Below the pieces are notes generated by a model. That model did no database searches, was not told where the DNA came from, and saw only the letters and a program-made list of their open reading frames with translations. This document shows positions 44,344 to 53,247 of a DNA stretch of 64,000 bases, one piece after another; positions within the stretch are counted from its first letter, which is position 1, and every line of letters starts with the position of its first letter. The position numbers and the translations under genes were made by a program. The stretch is from a virus: the IMG/VR virus record IMGVR_UViG_3300030085_004590, positions 40,432 through 104,431 of that record; one strand, 5' to 3'.

Positions 44344-45503
44344 TGGCAATAGACCCTTTAAAAAAATTACCTAAAAACAGAGCCCTACAATACAAAAAAG
44401 AAAGTATTGAACAAGGAAAGGGTGTAAGATTATATGATGTTGATTTAGCAATCGCAGAACATATGATTGATACTGTATTGCCTACTGTTGAGATATTCCA
44501 AGAAAAACAAAAAGTACCAGTTGTATATGGTAATCCTGAGAGATGGAAATCAGTACAAAAAGATGGATACCTAAGAGATAAAAAAGGAATGTTACAGATT
44601 CCTTTGGTAATGTTCAAAAGAAACTCAATTGAACGAAACGATACATTATCAAACACAATGAATCGTCATGTATCTTACCCATCAGTATCAAAATATTCTA
44701 AAAAACATAGATACGATAGATTTTCTGCAATGACTGCAACTGAAAAACCAGTTGAATTATATGATATCGTTATACCTGATTATGTAACCCTAACATATGA
44801 AGTAATAATTTGGACTGATTTTACAGAACATATGAACAAAGTAGTTGAAGCATTTCAATATGCAACAGATGAATATTGGGGAGATAAGGGTGGATTTAAA
44901 TTTAGAGTAAAAATAGATTCATTTGATAATACAACTGAAATAAGTGAAGGTTCTCAAAGAATAGTAAGAACAAACTTTACAATGGCAGTAAATGCATATC
45001 TTTTACCAGAACAATTTGATAATGAATCGACTCATAAAAAATCAATTAGTGGTAAAAAAGTTGTATGGGGATTAGAAACTGATATGACAGGGCTAGATGG
45101 TGGAAATGTTACAAATTCCACAATTAAAAAGAAATTAATGAATGAATATTCAGATGCAATTGATTTTATTTCGATAAGAGGTTCGAAACAAGGTTCATTT
45201 GTTGATGCAGATACAATGAAAATAACGAGTGTAGAACAACCGAAATTACCACCTGAACTAATTGGTACATTTAATGAAGATGAGTGGTATAGAGTGTATA
45301 TAAATGGTGTTTTTATACCAAAAGCAAAATACAATGTTGTTTATCAAGATAATACAGATGAAATTTATTTTAATTTTTCAACAGGTTCTTTATCAGAAGG
45401 TGGAACATATCCAACTGATTTACAATCAACAACAACTGATTTAGGATATATTTTAGAAAATACAGATGAATTTGGAGTAACCGGTAAATTTATAGAATTA
45501 TAA
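44343..45503 (+). CDS. 15: Tail completion/sheath stabiliser-like protein (gp15-like)
   Basis: This 386-residue protein follows gp13/gp14 as gp15 does in T4. Segments LTYEVIIWTDFTEHMNKVVE, AFQYATDEYWGDKGGFKFRV and RIVRTNFTMAVNAYLLPEQ are shared, from memory, with tail-stabiliser-type proteins of T4-like marine phages. The C-terminal ~80 residues (EDEWYRVYINGVFIPKAKYN) form a small beta module resembling the two short proteins that follow, which suggests a shared structural unit. Longer than T4 gp15 (272). Assignment is moderate. Confidence 0.6.
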   Translation: MAIDPLKKLPKNRALQYKKESIEQGKGVRLYDVDLAIAEHMIDTVLPTVEIFQEKQKVPVVYGNPERWKSVQKDGYLRDKKGMLQIPLVMFKRNSIERNDTLSNTMNRHVSYPSVSKYSKKHRYDRFSAMTATEKPVELYDIVIPDYVTLTYEVIIWTDFTEHMNKVVEAFQYATDEYWGDKGGFKFRVKIDSFDNTTEISEGSQRIVRTNFTMAVNAYLLPEQFDNESTHKKSISGKKVVWGLETDMTGLDGGNVTNSTIKKKLMNEYSDAIDFISIRGSKQGSFVDADTMKITSVEQPKLPPELIGTFNEDEWYRVYINGVFIPKAKYNVVYQDNTDEIYFNFSTGSLSEGGTYPTDLQSTTTDLGYILENTDEFGVTGKFIEL

Positions 45504-45832
45504 TGGCATTAAAGGATTTAGTAAATATATTAACACAAGTGCATGAACCAGATGAGTATCAATTAACAGCTCATGATATGAATCATACATCATATTGGAT
45601 TTGGAAGTTGACTGATGGGAAGATGAAAGATTTAGATATAAATCTTAGAACTTTTAGACCAGAACACGCGAGGTTTGACATATTTATAAATGGCCAATAT
45701 ATTTTGGAAAATGATTATGTTTTTGAACATGATGGTAAAAATTTACTTATCAAGTTTATAAAAGCTAATTTTAGTTATAATTTAAGTAGTAGTGATGAGA
45801 TAAAAATCGAGGGAGATATACAAGTAGGATGA
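45503..45832 (+). CDS. Small virion beta-module protein, 109 aa
   Basis: It starts in a 1-base overlap with the gp15-like gene and overlaps the next by 4. The C-terminal half (ARFDIFINGQYILENDYVFE) resembles the C-terminal module of the gp15-like protein (VYINGVFIPKAKYNVVYQD) and the next small protein. Such F-x-N-G-x-x-I/L-x-x-x-D-Y units occur in phage tail or adhesin-attachment proteins. Likely structural; no enzyme features. Confidence 0.6.
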   Translation: MALKDLVNILTQVHEPDEYQLTAHDMNHTSYWIWKLTDGKMKDLDINLRTFRPEHARFDIFINGQYILENDYVFEHDGKNLLIKFIKANFSYNLSSSDEIKIEGDIQVG

Positions 45833-46197
45833 GTTCAAAACCAAAACCAAATGTAATAACTCCTTTCGATGATAAACAAAGGTTTAAGAATCTTGTATTA
45901 GAGGTAATTAAAGACATGGAAGTTTTTAATCATGTACCTGATTCTATTTCATTAGATGGTAATAATTTTACACTTACTTTATCTAATAAAAAACTTGTTT
46001 ATCAAGATGTATCTGTTGATTCCCTCTCCGATTATGTGGATGTTTTTCTACAAGGAGTAAAAAAACCATCAGATATTTATTCGGTTACTGATAATGGAAC
46101 AAATGTAGTAATAGTTTTTACTGAAAGTATCACACTAAGTCCTGGTGATATAGTGAATACAGATTTTTCAGTAAAAGGAAAGATAGTGAGTAGATAA
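45829..46197 (+). CDS. Small virion beta-module protein, 122 aa
   Basis: It overlaps the previous gene by 4 bases and the giant fibre gene by 1. The C-terminal part (YVDVFLQGVKKPSDIYSVTD, then a strand and LSPGDIVNTDFSVKG) is the same type of beta module as in the two genes upstream. The position immediately before the fibres suggests a fibre-attachment or baseplate-peripheral role. Function inferred from context only. Confidence 0.55.
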   Translation: MSSKPKPNVITPFDDKQRFKNLVLEVIKDMEVFNHVPDSISLDGNNFTLTLSNKKLVYQDVSVDSLSDYVDVFLQGVKKPSDIYSVTDNGTNVVIVFTESITLSPGDIVNTDFSVKGKIVSR

Positions 46198-49100
46198 TGG
46201 CAACATTAATTCAAAGTAAACAGATAGAAGGAGTAGTAACCGCCTCGGTAGTTACTGGTGAATTTCAAGTAAGTGGTTCATCCCAATTTACTGGTTCATT
46301 AAGTATAAATGGTGATGTTACTGCAACTGGTGCCTTTATAGGAGATGGTTCTCAATTAACATTTGGTGGTACTGGTTTAGTTACTGGTTCTTCTCAAATA
46401 TCATTTACTGGTTTAAGTGGATTACCAAGTGGTTTAGTAAGTGGTTCTTCTCAAATAAATTACTCTTCAATACAAAATACACCAACATTTTTACCAGGTG
46501 ATAATGTAACAATCACTTCTGGTAGTAATATTATTACAATATCATCAACAGGCGGTGGTGGTGGTTCAAATGATTCTCTTAACTCATTTACTGCATCTTA
46601 TTATACTGATTCTGCATCATTTGATACAAGGATAGATGGTATTAATGCAAGTGGTAGTGGTGCTAATTGGAATGTAAATTTATCAAATATACCAAGTGGT
46701 TTAGTTAGTGGTTCATCACAAATTACATATTCTGAAATAGATAGTATCCCAAGTGGTATCATAAGTGGTTCAGAACAACTACCAGCAGGTGTTGTAAGTG
46801 GTTCTATACAAGTTTTAGGTGGAACTGATATAATTAGTGGTTCACAACAAATTACTGCGTTAGGATTCATTTCTTCATCTCATACAGATATAACATCTTT
46901 AAACTCATACACTGCATCAAACGATATTAATATTTCTAATTTAGAATCAACAACTGCTTCATTAGATACAAGAATAACTCAATTATCAAATGCAACAGGT
47001 TCTTATGAAACTATTGGAAGAGGAATTATAAGTTCATCAGAACAATTCCCAAGTGGTATTTTAAGTGGTTCTGCACAAATTACATCTTTAGGATTTATAT
47101 CAGAATCATCGGTAAATACATCATTAAATGATTATACTGCATCGAATGATATAAACATAAGTAATATTCATTCCACAACTGCTTCGTTAGAACAAAGAGT
47201 TGGACAAATCGAATCAAATACAGGTTCTTATGATGATTTAACTAATATTTCATCCTTAAACGCATTTACATCATCGGCAACGATACAATTATCTAATTTA
47301 GAATCAACAACTGCTTCATTAGATACAAGAATCACTACTGAAAAGGATAGAATAGATAATATATTAAGTGGGGCTAATGCAGATTACGACCAATTCGTAG
47401 AGATTGTTGATTTAGTAAACTCAACAGATACAGAAAATGATACTGCATTCGCAAATCACTATACTTCAAGTAGACAAAGAGATTTATCACTCGAACAATT
47501 CAGTAGTTCAATACAAACTGAAGTAGATGGATTAAGTGCAGCAACTTCTTCATATCTAACTTCATTAGATAGTGGTATTATAAGTTCATCAGAACAATTA
47601 CCTGGTGGAATAGTAAGTGGAAGTTCGCAATTAACTGGTTTAGGATTCCTAAGTGGTTCTTTATTACCAGGTACAAATATAACAATCAACTCTGGTAGTG
47701 ATGGATTCTTTATTAGTTCTTCAGCAGGTGGTGGTTCAAGTGTAACTGTTTCAGATTCAGCACCAGGTTCACCATCAGAAGGTGATTTATGGTGGAAATC
47801 AAATGATGGTAATCTTTATGTTTACTATGATGGTTATTGGGTAATATCAGTTGATACTACAAATGCTTTACCATCAGGTGTTCTTAGTGGTTCTGCACAA
47901 ATTACTGCTTTAGGATTTGTAAGTAGTAGTGGTGATAGTACACCAGCAGGAACAATTAGTGGTTCACAACAGATTACTGATTTAGGATTCATTTCCTCAT
48001 CAGATTCAACAACATCATTAAATACATTTACTTCTTCTATACAAACACAAGTAAATGGATTAAGTGCAGCAACTTCATCTTACTTAACATCAAGTGGTTC
48101 AGTAGATTTTACAGATATTACTTCAGTACCAAGTGGTATTATAAGTGGTTCATCACAAATAACAGCATTAGGATTTGTAAGTGAAAGTGGAGATAGTACA
48201 CCAGCAGGAACTGTAAGTGGTTCATCTCAATTAACCGCTTCATATGATGCAAGATATCAATTAAGTGGTTCATCTATTCCTTTTGATGGAAATAGAATTG
48301 TATCACAAGAAAAATTACCAACGATGTTTACTTCATCGTTTAATCCAGGTACAAGTGGTTCAGTTGTAGATTTCTTAAATGCAATATTTTATCCAAACAC
48401 AGAACCATCAATCACAAGTGGTAATCAAACAATTTCTGAATATAGTGCAAGTTCAGCTGCTATATTCACATTAGAAGCAACAGACCCGGAAGGTCAATCA
48501 CTTACTTTTGGAACTGCATCTGATTATACAGATGATTTAGTTAGAGTAGCATCAAATGGTGTTGTAACTTTAAATGCATTAGCAGAATCATCTTCATTTA
48601 ATACTGATTTAGTAGGTGGTTCACATGGACACACATTTACTGCAACTGCAACAGATACATTTAACTCTACTGTTGAAAAAGATATTACAATATTTGTAAC
48701 TCCAAACGCAGCACCAATATTTAGAGAAACTTCAGTAAGTGGAAATCAAATTACAAATGTTACTGCAAGTTTAAATGAAAGTTCATCTGATGGTACATTA
48801 GTAAAAAGAATATTCTTTACAGATGCTGAAAGTGATACAATTACAATTGATTCATCATCAATATCACCTCAAGCACATTTTACAATAACAAAATCATCAA
48901 CTTATGTTGATATAACACAAAATACAGGTTCACTTAATTACGAAGTAGACCCATTATATACTTTTAGTATTAGTGCATCTGATGAACATTTTCAAAATTC
49001 ACAAGATTCTGATTCAATATCAGTTTTACCAATATCAATTAGTGTTGTAGATAATGCAACTCCAACTGTGAACAATCAAACTCTTTCATCTATAAATGAA

Positions 49101-52100
49101 AATAGTTCAAATGGTGCAGCGGTTGGTACTATATCTGCAACTGATTCAGAAGGAAATACAATAACATTTACAAACTTTAGTTTATATAGATTAGAATTAG
49201 ATAATGTTTTAGTTAGTAGTGGTTCATATGGTGGAACATCACAATTAACAGACCCACATGAAAATCCATTCCAAATGGATTCAAGTGGTAATGTAACAAG
49301 AAAGAATGGTGTATTTATAAATTCTGATTTAATCAACGAATATCAATATACTGTTGAGGTTAGAGATGCATATAATAATAACTCTAATCCCGCAATAGTT
49401 ACTATACCAATTGCTGATGATACACCAGCAACAGTTTCAGATAACTGGGTAGTTGGCCCTTATATTAAAGAATCTGAAGAAAGTGGTGTAACTATAAAAA
49501 CTATAAACTATGGAATCAACAATGATGCAGATTATCAATCAACTCAAGCTGGTACTTGGAGTTCATCTAATCCAGCAATATCAATCAACTCAGGTGGTGG
49601 CTTAACATTAGGTGTTGATTTAAGTGGTTCGGTAACTCAAAGTGGAGATACTTTAGATTCAACAATTACATTTACAAATAGTTTTGGTACAACTACAACT
49701 GATAATTTGAGTGTAGTAATTGTAGCAAATCATCACCCAAGTGCATCATTTACATTACAAAATTCAAATCTAAATACTAATTTAGCAACAACGAATACAA
49801 ATTTGGTTTCTGTATCGATAACGGATACAGAGAGTGATACTCCTTATTCTGCTTCTTTATCTGGTACTGATGCAGCAAAGCTTAATATCAATTATACAAA
49901 CTCAAATTCATCATCTCTCTTCATTAGAGCAAATGAGAACTTATCTGCAGGAACCATAACTTATAACCTAAGAGTAACTGATGCTTATAGTGAAGTTTCA
50001 GATTACACAGGTCAAACAATTTCTATCAATCAAGCTGATACAGGTACACTTGGTGGGGATACAACATCATATTTAATAGAATCATCAAGAAGTGGTTCAG
50101 TTTTAAGAGATGCAAGTGGTTTCGAATCAGGTAGTGCTTCACAATTAAGTGTTTCATACTCTGGCTCAGATGGTACTCCATCAGTACAATCATTCACTTC
50201 ATCAAATGCTGCAATTGCAATTGATAATAGTGGTAGTTTAACATTAGCAGTTGATATTAGTGGTTCTGCTACATCTTCAGGTGATACAATATCATCTGAT
50301 ATCACATTCTCTGATAACTATGGTAATATAGGTAGTGGTAGTTTAACTGTAAATGTATTTGCAAACTCACATCCAAGTGCATCATTTACTAATAATAGTA
50401 GTGTTTATAATACAAACCAAGCAACATCAAGTGCATTAATGGTTTCATTAACAATTACAGATGCTGAATCAGATACTCCATTCAGTATGAGTTTAAGTGG
50501 AACAGATGCAAGTAAATTTAATATAGTACCACAAAATTCAAATACTTCTTCAGTTCAGTTAACTGCAGCATCTGATTTTGCTGGTGGAACTTATTCATAT
50601 ACTGCATCAATTTTTGACCAATTTGGTGAAACATCACAATATGAAAGAGAAATTACAATTGCTCAGGCAAATTTAGGAACTTTAACAACAAATGGAACAT
50701 TCTATATTATAGAATCAGCAACAAGTACTGCACCAATTAGAACAAACTCAAATGGTAGAACTGGTACACAAGGTGATTTAGGAGTTACTTATTCACCAAA
50801 CTATGGTTCACAAGTTGTACAAGAATTTACATCATCAAATGCATTAATTGCAGTAAATTCAAGTGGTAATTTAACTGTTGGAACAAATATAAGTGGTAGT
50901 GGTAATGTTAGTGGAGATTCAATTAGTTCAAATATAACATGGGCAGACCAACATGGTAATGTAGGTAGTGGTTCAATATCAGTTAATGTAACTACAAACA
51001 ATGCACCAAATGTAAATACAACATCAACTTCTAATTTAAACACAAACCAAGCAACTGGTTCAGCAACACTACTTCAATTAGGTATAAATGATGCTGAAAG
51101 TGATGCAATACCTAATAGTGCATTGAGTTTTGAGGGATATAATACAACTTATTTTACACCTACTATCAACTCTTCAACAATGTTCTTGTCAGTAAACAAT
51201 ACTTCAGTACCTTCTGGTACATATCCATATACTGCATCACTTCAAGATGTTCATGGATTTAGTACAAGAAAAGTAAATGGTTCATTTACTATTGCACAAG
51301 CAGATACTGGTACATTAACTGGTGATACTTCAATTTATGCAGTTGAATCAGCGTTAAGTGGTTCAGTACTTAGAGATGCGACTGGATTTGGAAATGGAAA
51401 TGCATCAGATGTTGATGTTTCTTATTCACCATCATATGGTTCACCAACTGTTCAATCATTTACCTCATCAAATGCAGCGATTGCAATAAGTGATAGTGGA
51501 GCAATGACATTAGCAGTTGATTTAAGTGGTTCAGCAACACAAAGTGGAGATACTGTATCTACAACAATAACTTTTGATGACCAATATGGAAATGTTGGTA
51601 GTGGTTCGGTAACACTTAATGTATTTAGTAACCAATCACCAGCAGCAGCTTTTGTATCATCATCAAATTATGAAAGTGATAATGCAACAAGTGGTTCCGA
51701 TGCTGGAGCATTAACAGTAACCGATACAGAAAGTAATTCACCATTTACAATAACACTTGCTGGTACAGATGGTGGTAAGTTTGATGTTAGTGGTTCATCA
51801 TCACCATTTGAAATACAACCAACTGGTTCATTAACTGCTGGAACATATACAATTAACATAACAGTAACAGATAGTTACTCAGAATCAGTAACATTATCTA
51901 ATCAAACAATAACAGTTGACCAATCTGCAAACAATGGTGAAGTATATATTTATTATTCAAATGCAGCATCAGATTCTGCACTTGGTTCTAGTTACTTAGC
52001 GGTAATGGGAGCAGATTCAGTAGATGGTTCAACTCCACCAGAAGTGAATGGATTTACAGCAAATAGTGCATCACCATTCTTCCAAATGACTGGTTCAATT

Positions 52101-52508
52101 GGTGATTCATCTTACTCACTTGCGGGTGGAAAAACAATGACATTAGCAGCCACAATAAGTGGTTCGGATTTACCAACAATAATTTCAGCTTCAGCAGGAG
52201 CTATGAGTTGGGCAAATGGTGTACAAACAATAATAGTAATACCAAGTGGTTCATCAATGACAGGTGTACCAACATCTATGACAGATGGTTTTGGTGGAAG
52301 TACAGCAGGAGAATATGTATTATTACACTATATAGATGGCACAGCGGCACCTTTAGGGGGAACAACATCAATAATTCACACACTTGATGTTGATGGAACA
52401 AAAGAAGGTTTTGATAAGTGGCATGTAATAGGTGCAAAAGTAAATAGTAGTGCAACAAATATGAGAATAAAAATAGTACCAAGTAGTGGTTCATTAGGAG
52501 CGTTTTAA
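46197..52508 (+). CDS. Giant tail fibre/adhesin with tandem 211-aa modules
   Basis: This 2103-residue protein is very rich in Ser, Thr, Gly and Asn. Residues ~1-700 contain many SGSSQI/SGSEQL-type beta repeats and coiled-coil-like TTASLDTRI segments. Residues ~740-1070 hold cadherin/Ig-like modules (SATDSEGNTITF, ATDPEGQSLTF). From about residue 1073 to 1905 four modules repeat: 1073-1279 (divergent), 1280-1490, 1491-1701 and 1702-~1905, with landmarks ADTGTL, SFTSSNAAIAI and TDAESDTPF. The C terminus (~1906-2103) is a separate beta domain. No transmembrane helix or chaperone seen. A long host-binding fibre is likely. Confidence 0.85.
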   Translation: MATLIQSKQIEGVVTASVVTGEFQVSGSSQFTGSLSINGDVTATGAFIGDGSQLTFGGTGLVTGSSQISFTGLSGLPSGLVSGSSQINYSSIQNTPTFLPGDNVTITSGSNIITISSTGGGGGSNDSLNSFTASYYTDSASFDTRIDGINASGSGANWNVNLSNIPSGLVSGSSQITYSEIDSIPSGIISGSEQLPAGVVSGSIQVLGGTDIISGSQQITALGFISSSHTDITSLNSYTASNDINISNLESTTASLDTRITQLSNATGSYETIGRGIISSSEQFPSGILSGSAQITSLGFISESSVNTSLNDYTASNDINISNIHSTTASLEQRVGQIESNTGSYDDLTNISSLNAFTSSATIQLSNLESTTASLDTRITTEKDRIDNILSGANADYDQFVEIVDLVNSTDTENDTAFANHYTSSRQRDLSLEQFSSSIQTEVDGLSAATSSYLTSLDSGIISSSEQLPGGIVSGSSQLTGLGFLSGSLLPGTNITINSGSDGFFISSSAGGGSSVTVSDSAPGSPSEGDLWWKSNDGNLYVYYDGYWVISVDTTNALPSGVLSGSAQITALGFVSSSGDSTPAGTISGSQQITDLGFISSSDSTTSLNTFTSSIQTQVNGLSAATSSYLTSSGSVDFTDITSVPSGIISGSSQITALGFVSESGDSTPAGTVSGSSQLTASYDARYQLSGSSIPFDGNRIVSQEKLPTMFTSSFNPGTSGSVVDFLNAIFYPNTEPSITSGNQTISEYSASSAAIFTLEATDPEGQSLTFGTASDYTDDLVRVASNGVVTLNALAESSSFNTDLVGGSHGHTFTATATDTFNSTVEKDITIFVTPNAAPIFRETSVSGNQITNVTASLNESSSDGTLVKRIFFTDAESDTITIDSSSISPQAHFTITKSSTYVDITQNTGSLNYEVDPLYTFSISASDEHFQNSQDSDSISVLPISISVVDNATPTVNNQTLSSINENSSNGAAVGTISATDSEGNTITFTNFSLYRLELDNVLVSSGSYGGTSQLTDPHENPFQMDSSGNVTRKNGVFINSDLINEYQYTVEVRDAYNNNSNPAIVTIPIADDTPATVSDNWVVGPYIKESEESGVTIKTINYGINNDADYQSTQAGTWSSSNPAISINSGGGLTLGVDLSGSVTQSGDTLDSTITFTNSFGTTTTDNLSVVIVANHHPSASFTLQNSNLNTNLATTNTNLVSVSITDTESDTPYSASLSGTDAAKLNINYTNSNSSSLFIRANENLSAGTITYNLRVTDAYSEVSDYTGQTISINQADTGTLGGDTTSYLIESSRSGSVLRDASGFESGSASQLSVSYSGSDGTPSVQSFTSSNAAIAIDNSGSLTLAVDISGSATSSGDTISSDITFSDNYGNIGSGSLTVNVFANSHPSASFTNNSSVYNTNQATSSALMVSLTITDAESDTPFSMSLSGTDASKFNIVPQNSNTSSVQLTAASDFAGGTYSYTASIFDQFGETSQYEREITIAQANLGTLTTNGTFYIIESATSTAPIRTNSNGRTGTQGDLGVTYSPNYGSQVVQEFTSSNALIAVNSSGNLTVGTNISGSGNVSGDSISSNITWADQHGNVGSGSISVNVTTNNAPNVNTTSTSNLNTNQATGSATLLQLGINDAESDAIPNSALSFEGYNTTYFTPTINSSTMFLSVNNTSVPSGTYPYTASLQDVHGFSTRKVNGSFTIAQADTGTLTGDTSIYAVESALSGSVLRDATGFGNGNASDVDVSYSPSYGSPTVQSFTSSNAAIAISDSGAMTLAVDLSGSATQSGDTVSTTITFDDQYGNVGSGSVTLNVFSNQSPAAAFVSSSNYESDNATSGSDAGALTVTDTESNSPFTITLAGTDGGKFDVSGSSSPFEIQPTGSLTAGTYTINITVTDSYSESVTLSNQTITVDQSANNGEVYIYYSNAASDSALGSSYLAVMGADSVDGSTPPEVNGFTANSASPFFQMTGSIGDSSYSLAGGKTMTLAATISGSDLPTIISASAGAMSWANGVQTIIVIPSGSSMTGVPTSMTDGFGGSTAGEYVLLHYIDGTAAPLGGTTSIIHTLDVDGTKEGFDKWHVIGAKVNSSATNMRIKIVPSSGSLGAF
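49413..51920 (+). repeat. Tandem 211-residue (633-bp) modules in the giant fibre gene
   Basis: Three clear units begin at 50034, 50667 and 51300 with exact 633-base spacing, and a divergent unit begins at 49413. Each starts near A-(D/N)-x-G-T-L and carries S-F-T-S-S-N-A and T-D-A/T-E-S landmarks. They differ at many positions, so they are old duplications. Confidence 0.75.
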
Positions 52509-52523
52509 ATAGGAATATAAGAT

Positions 52524-53111
52524 ATGCCAAATTTAGGAGAAAAGTTAGGATTAACCTCAGGTGCAATTACCGCCAAAACGGCGTTAGCTGATATTGATTA
52601 TATTAGAGGTGCCTTTAAGGTATATGCATCATCTGATTTAGTTGGGATTTCTCCGAATTATTTTTCGGATAAACAGATAATCTATGTCAAAGATAGTGGT
52701 TCATTATATCAAGCAGATGTTGTACTTGCAGATTTTATCACAGTATTTGAAGATTCTGTAACATTTAGAGCTTGGTCATTCGATAGTGGTTCCTTCGTAA
52801 GTGCATCATATAATGAAGCAACAGCACAACTTACTTTCTTTGGACAAGATATTGAAAATTCAACAAGAGTTTCAATGTCTATTGATTTATCTTCCTTGAC
52901 AGGTTCAGGTGGAGGAGGTGGTGGTAGTGGTGATATTACTGCTGTTTTTGCTGGAGATGGATTAACTGGTGGAGCTTCAAGTGGTAACGCTACTTTAGAA
53001 GTAGATGCAGGATTAGGTATAAACCTAAGTGGTGGAGTAAATGTTGATACTGGTTCTAACCATTTTATTGGGGGAGTACAAAAAGTAGAAATTGATGGAG
53101 ATACTTTTTAA
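52524..53111 (+). CDS. Fibre-associated virion protein, 195 aa
   Basis: It begins 15 bases after the giant fibre gene. The N-terminal ~120 residues form a compact part (KLGLTSGAITAKTALADIDY, FKVYASSDLVGISPNYFSDK) and the C-terminal ~65 residues are a Gly-rich fibre-type segment (GSGGGGGGSGDITAVFAGDG) ending in EIDGDTF. The same kind of short acidic D-G-x-T-F ending is found on the genes ending at 56301 and 62505, so these proteins may share an assembly signal. Structural role inferred. Confidence 0.65.
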   Translation: MPNLGEKLGLTSGAITAKTALADIDYIRGAFKVYASSDLVGISPNYFSDKQIIYVKDSGSLYQADVVLADFITVFEDSVTFRAWSFDSGSFVSASYNEATAQLTFFGQDIENSTRVSMSIDLSSLTGSGGGGGGSGDITAVFAGDGLTGGASSGNATLEVDAGLGINLSGGVNVDTGSNHFIGGVQKVEIDGDTF

Positions 53112-53247
53112 TCTAAAGTATCAACATTTTATATTTATAATAGTAAATTGCACTATATAGTGCTTAAAAAAGGGTGAATACCCGTTGAACAAATGATTCA
53201 AAGTAATAAAGGTAATTAATTAATTAACAAAAAGGAAAAATTTAGAA
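53112..53247 (+). promoter_or_regulatory. Leader with promoter-like box, palindrome and hairpin
   Basis: This 136-base gap holds TATATTTATA (53130-53139), the perfect 14-base palindrome GCACTATATAGTGC (53150-53163) and a short hairpin GGGT-GAAT-ACCC (53172-53183). A weak ribosome site AAAGG lies before the ATG at 53248. Confidence 0.5.

Noticed and set aside
46197-52508. CRISPR-like short repeats in fibre genes
   Set aside because: The repeated AGTGGTTCA-type words are in frame and encode S-G-S motifs of fibres; there is no regular spacer structure.
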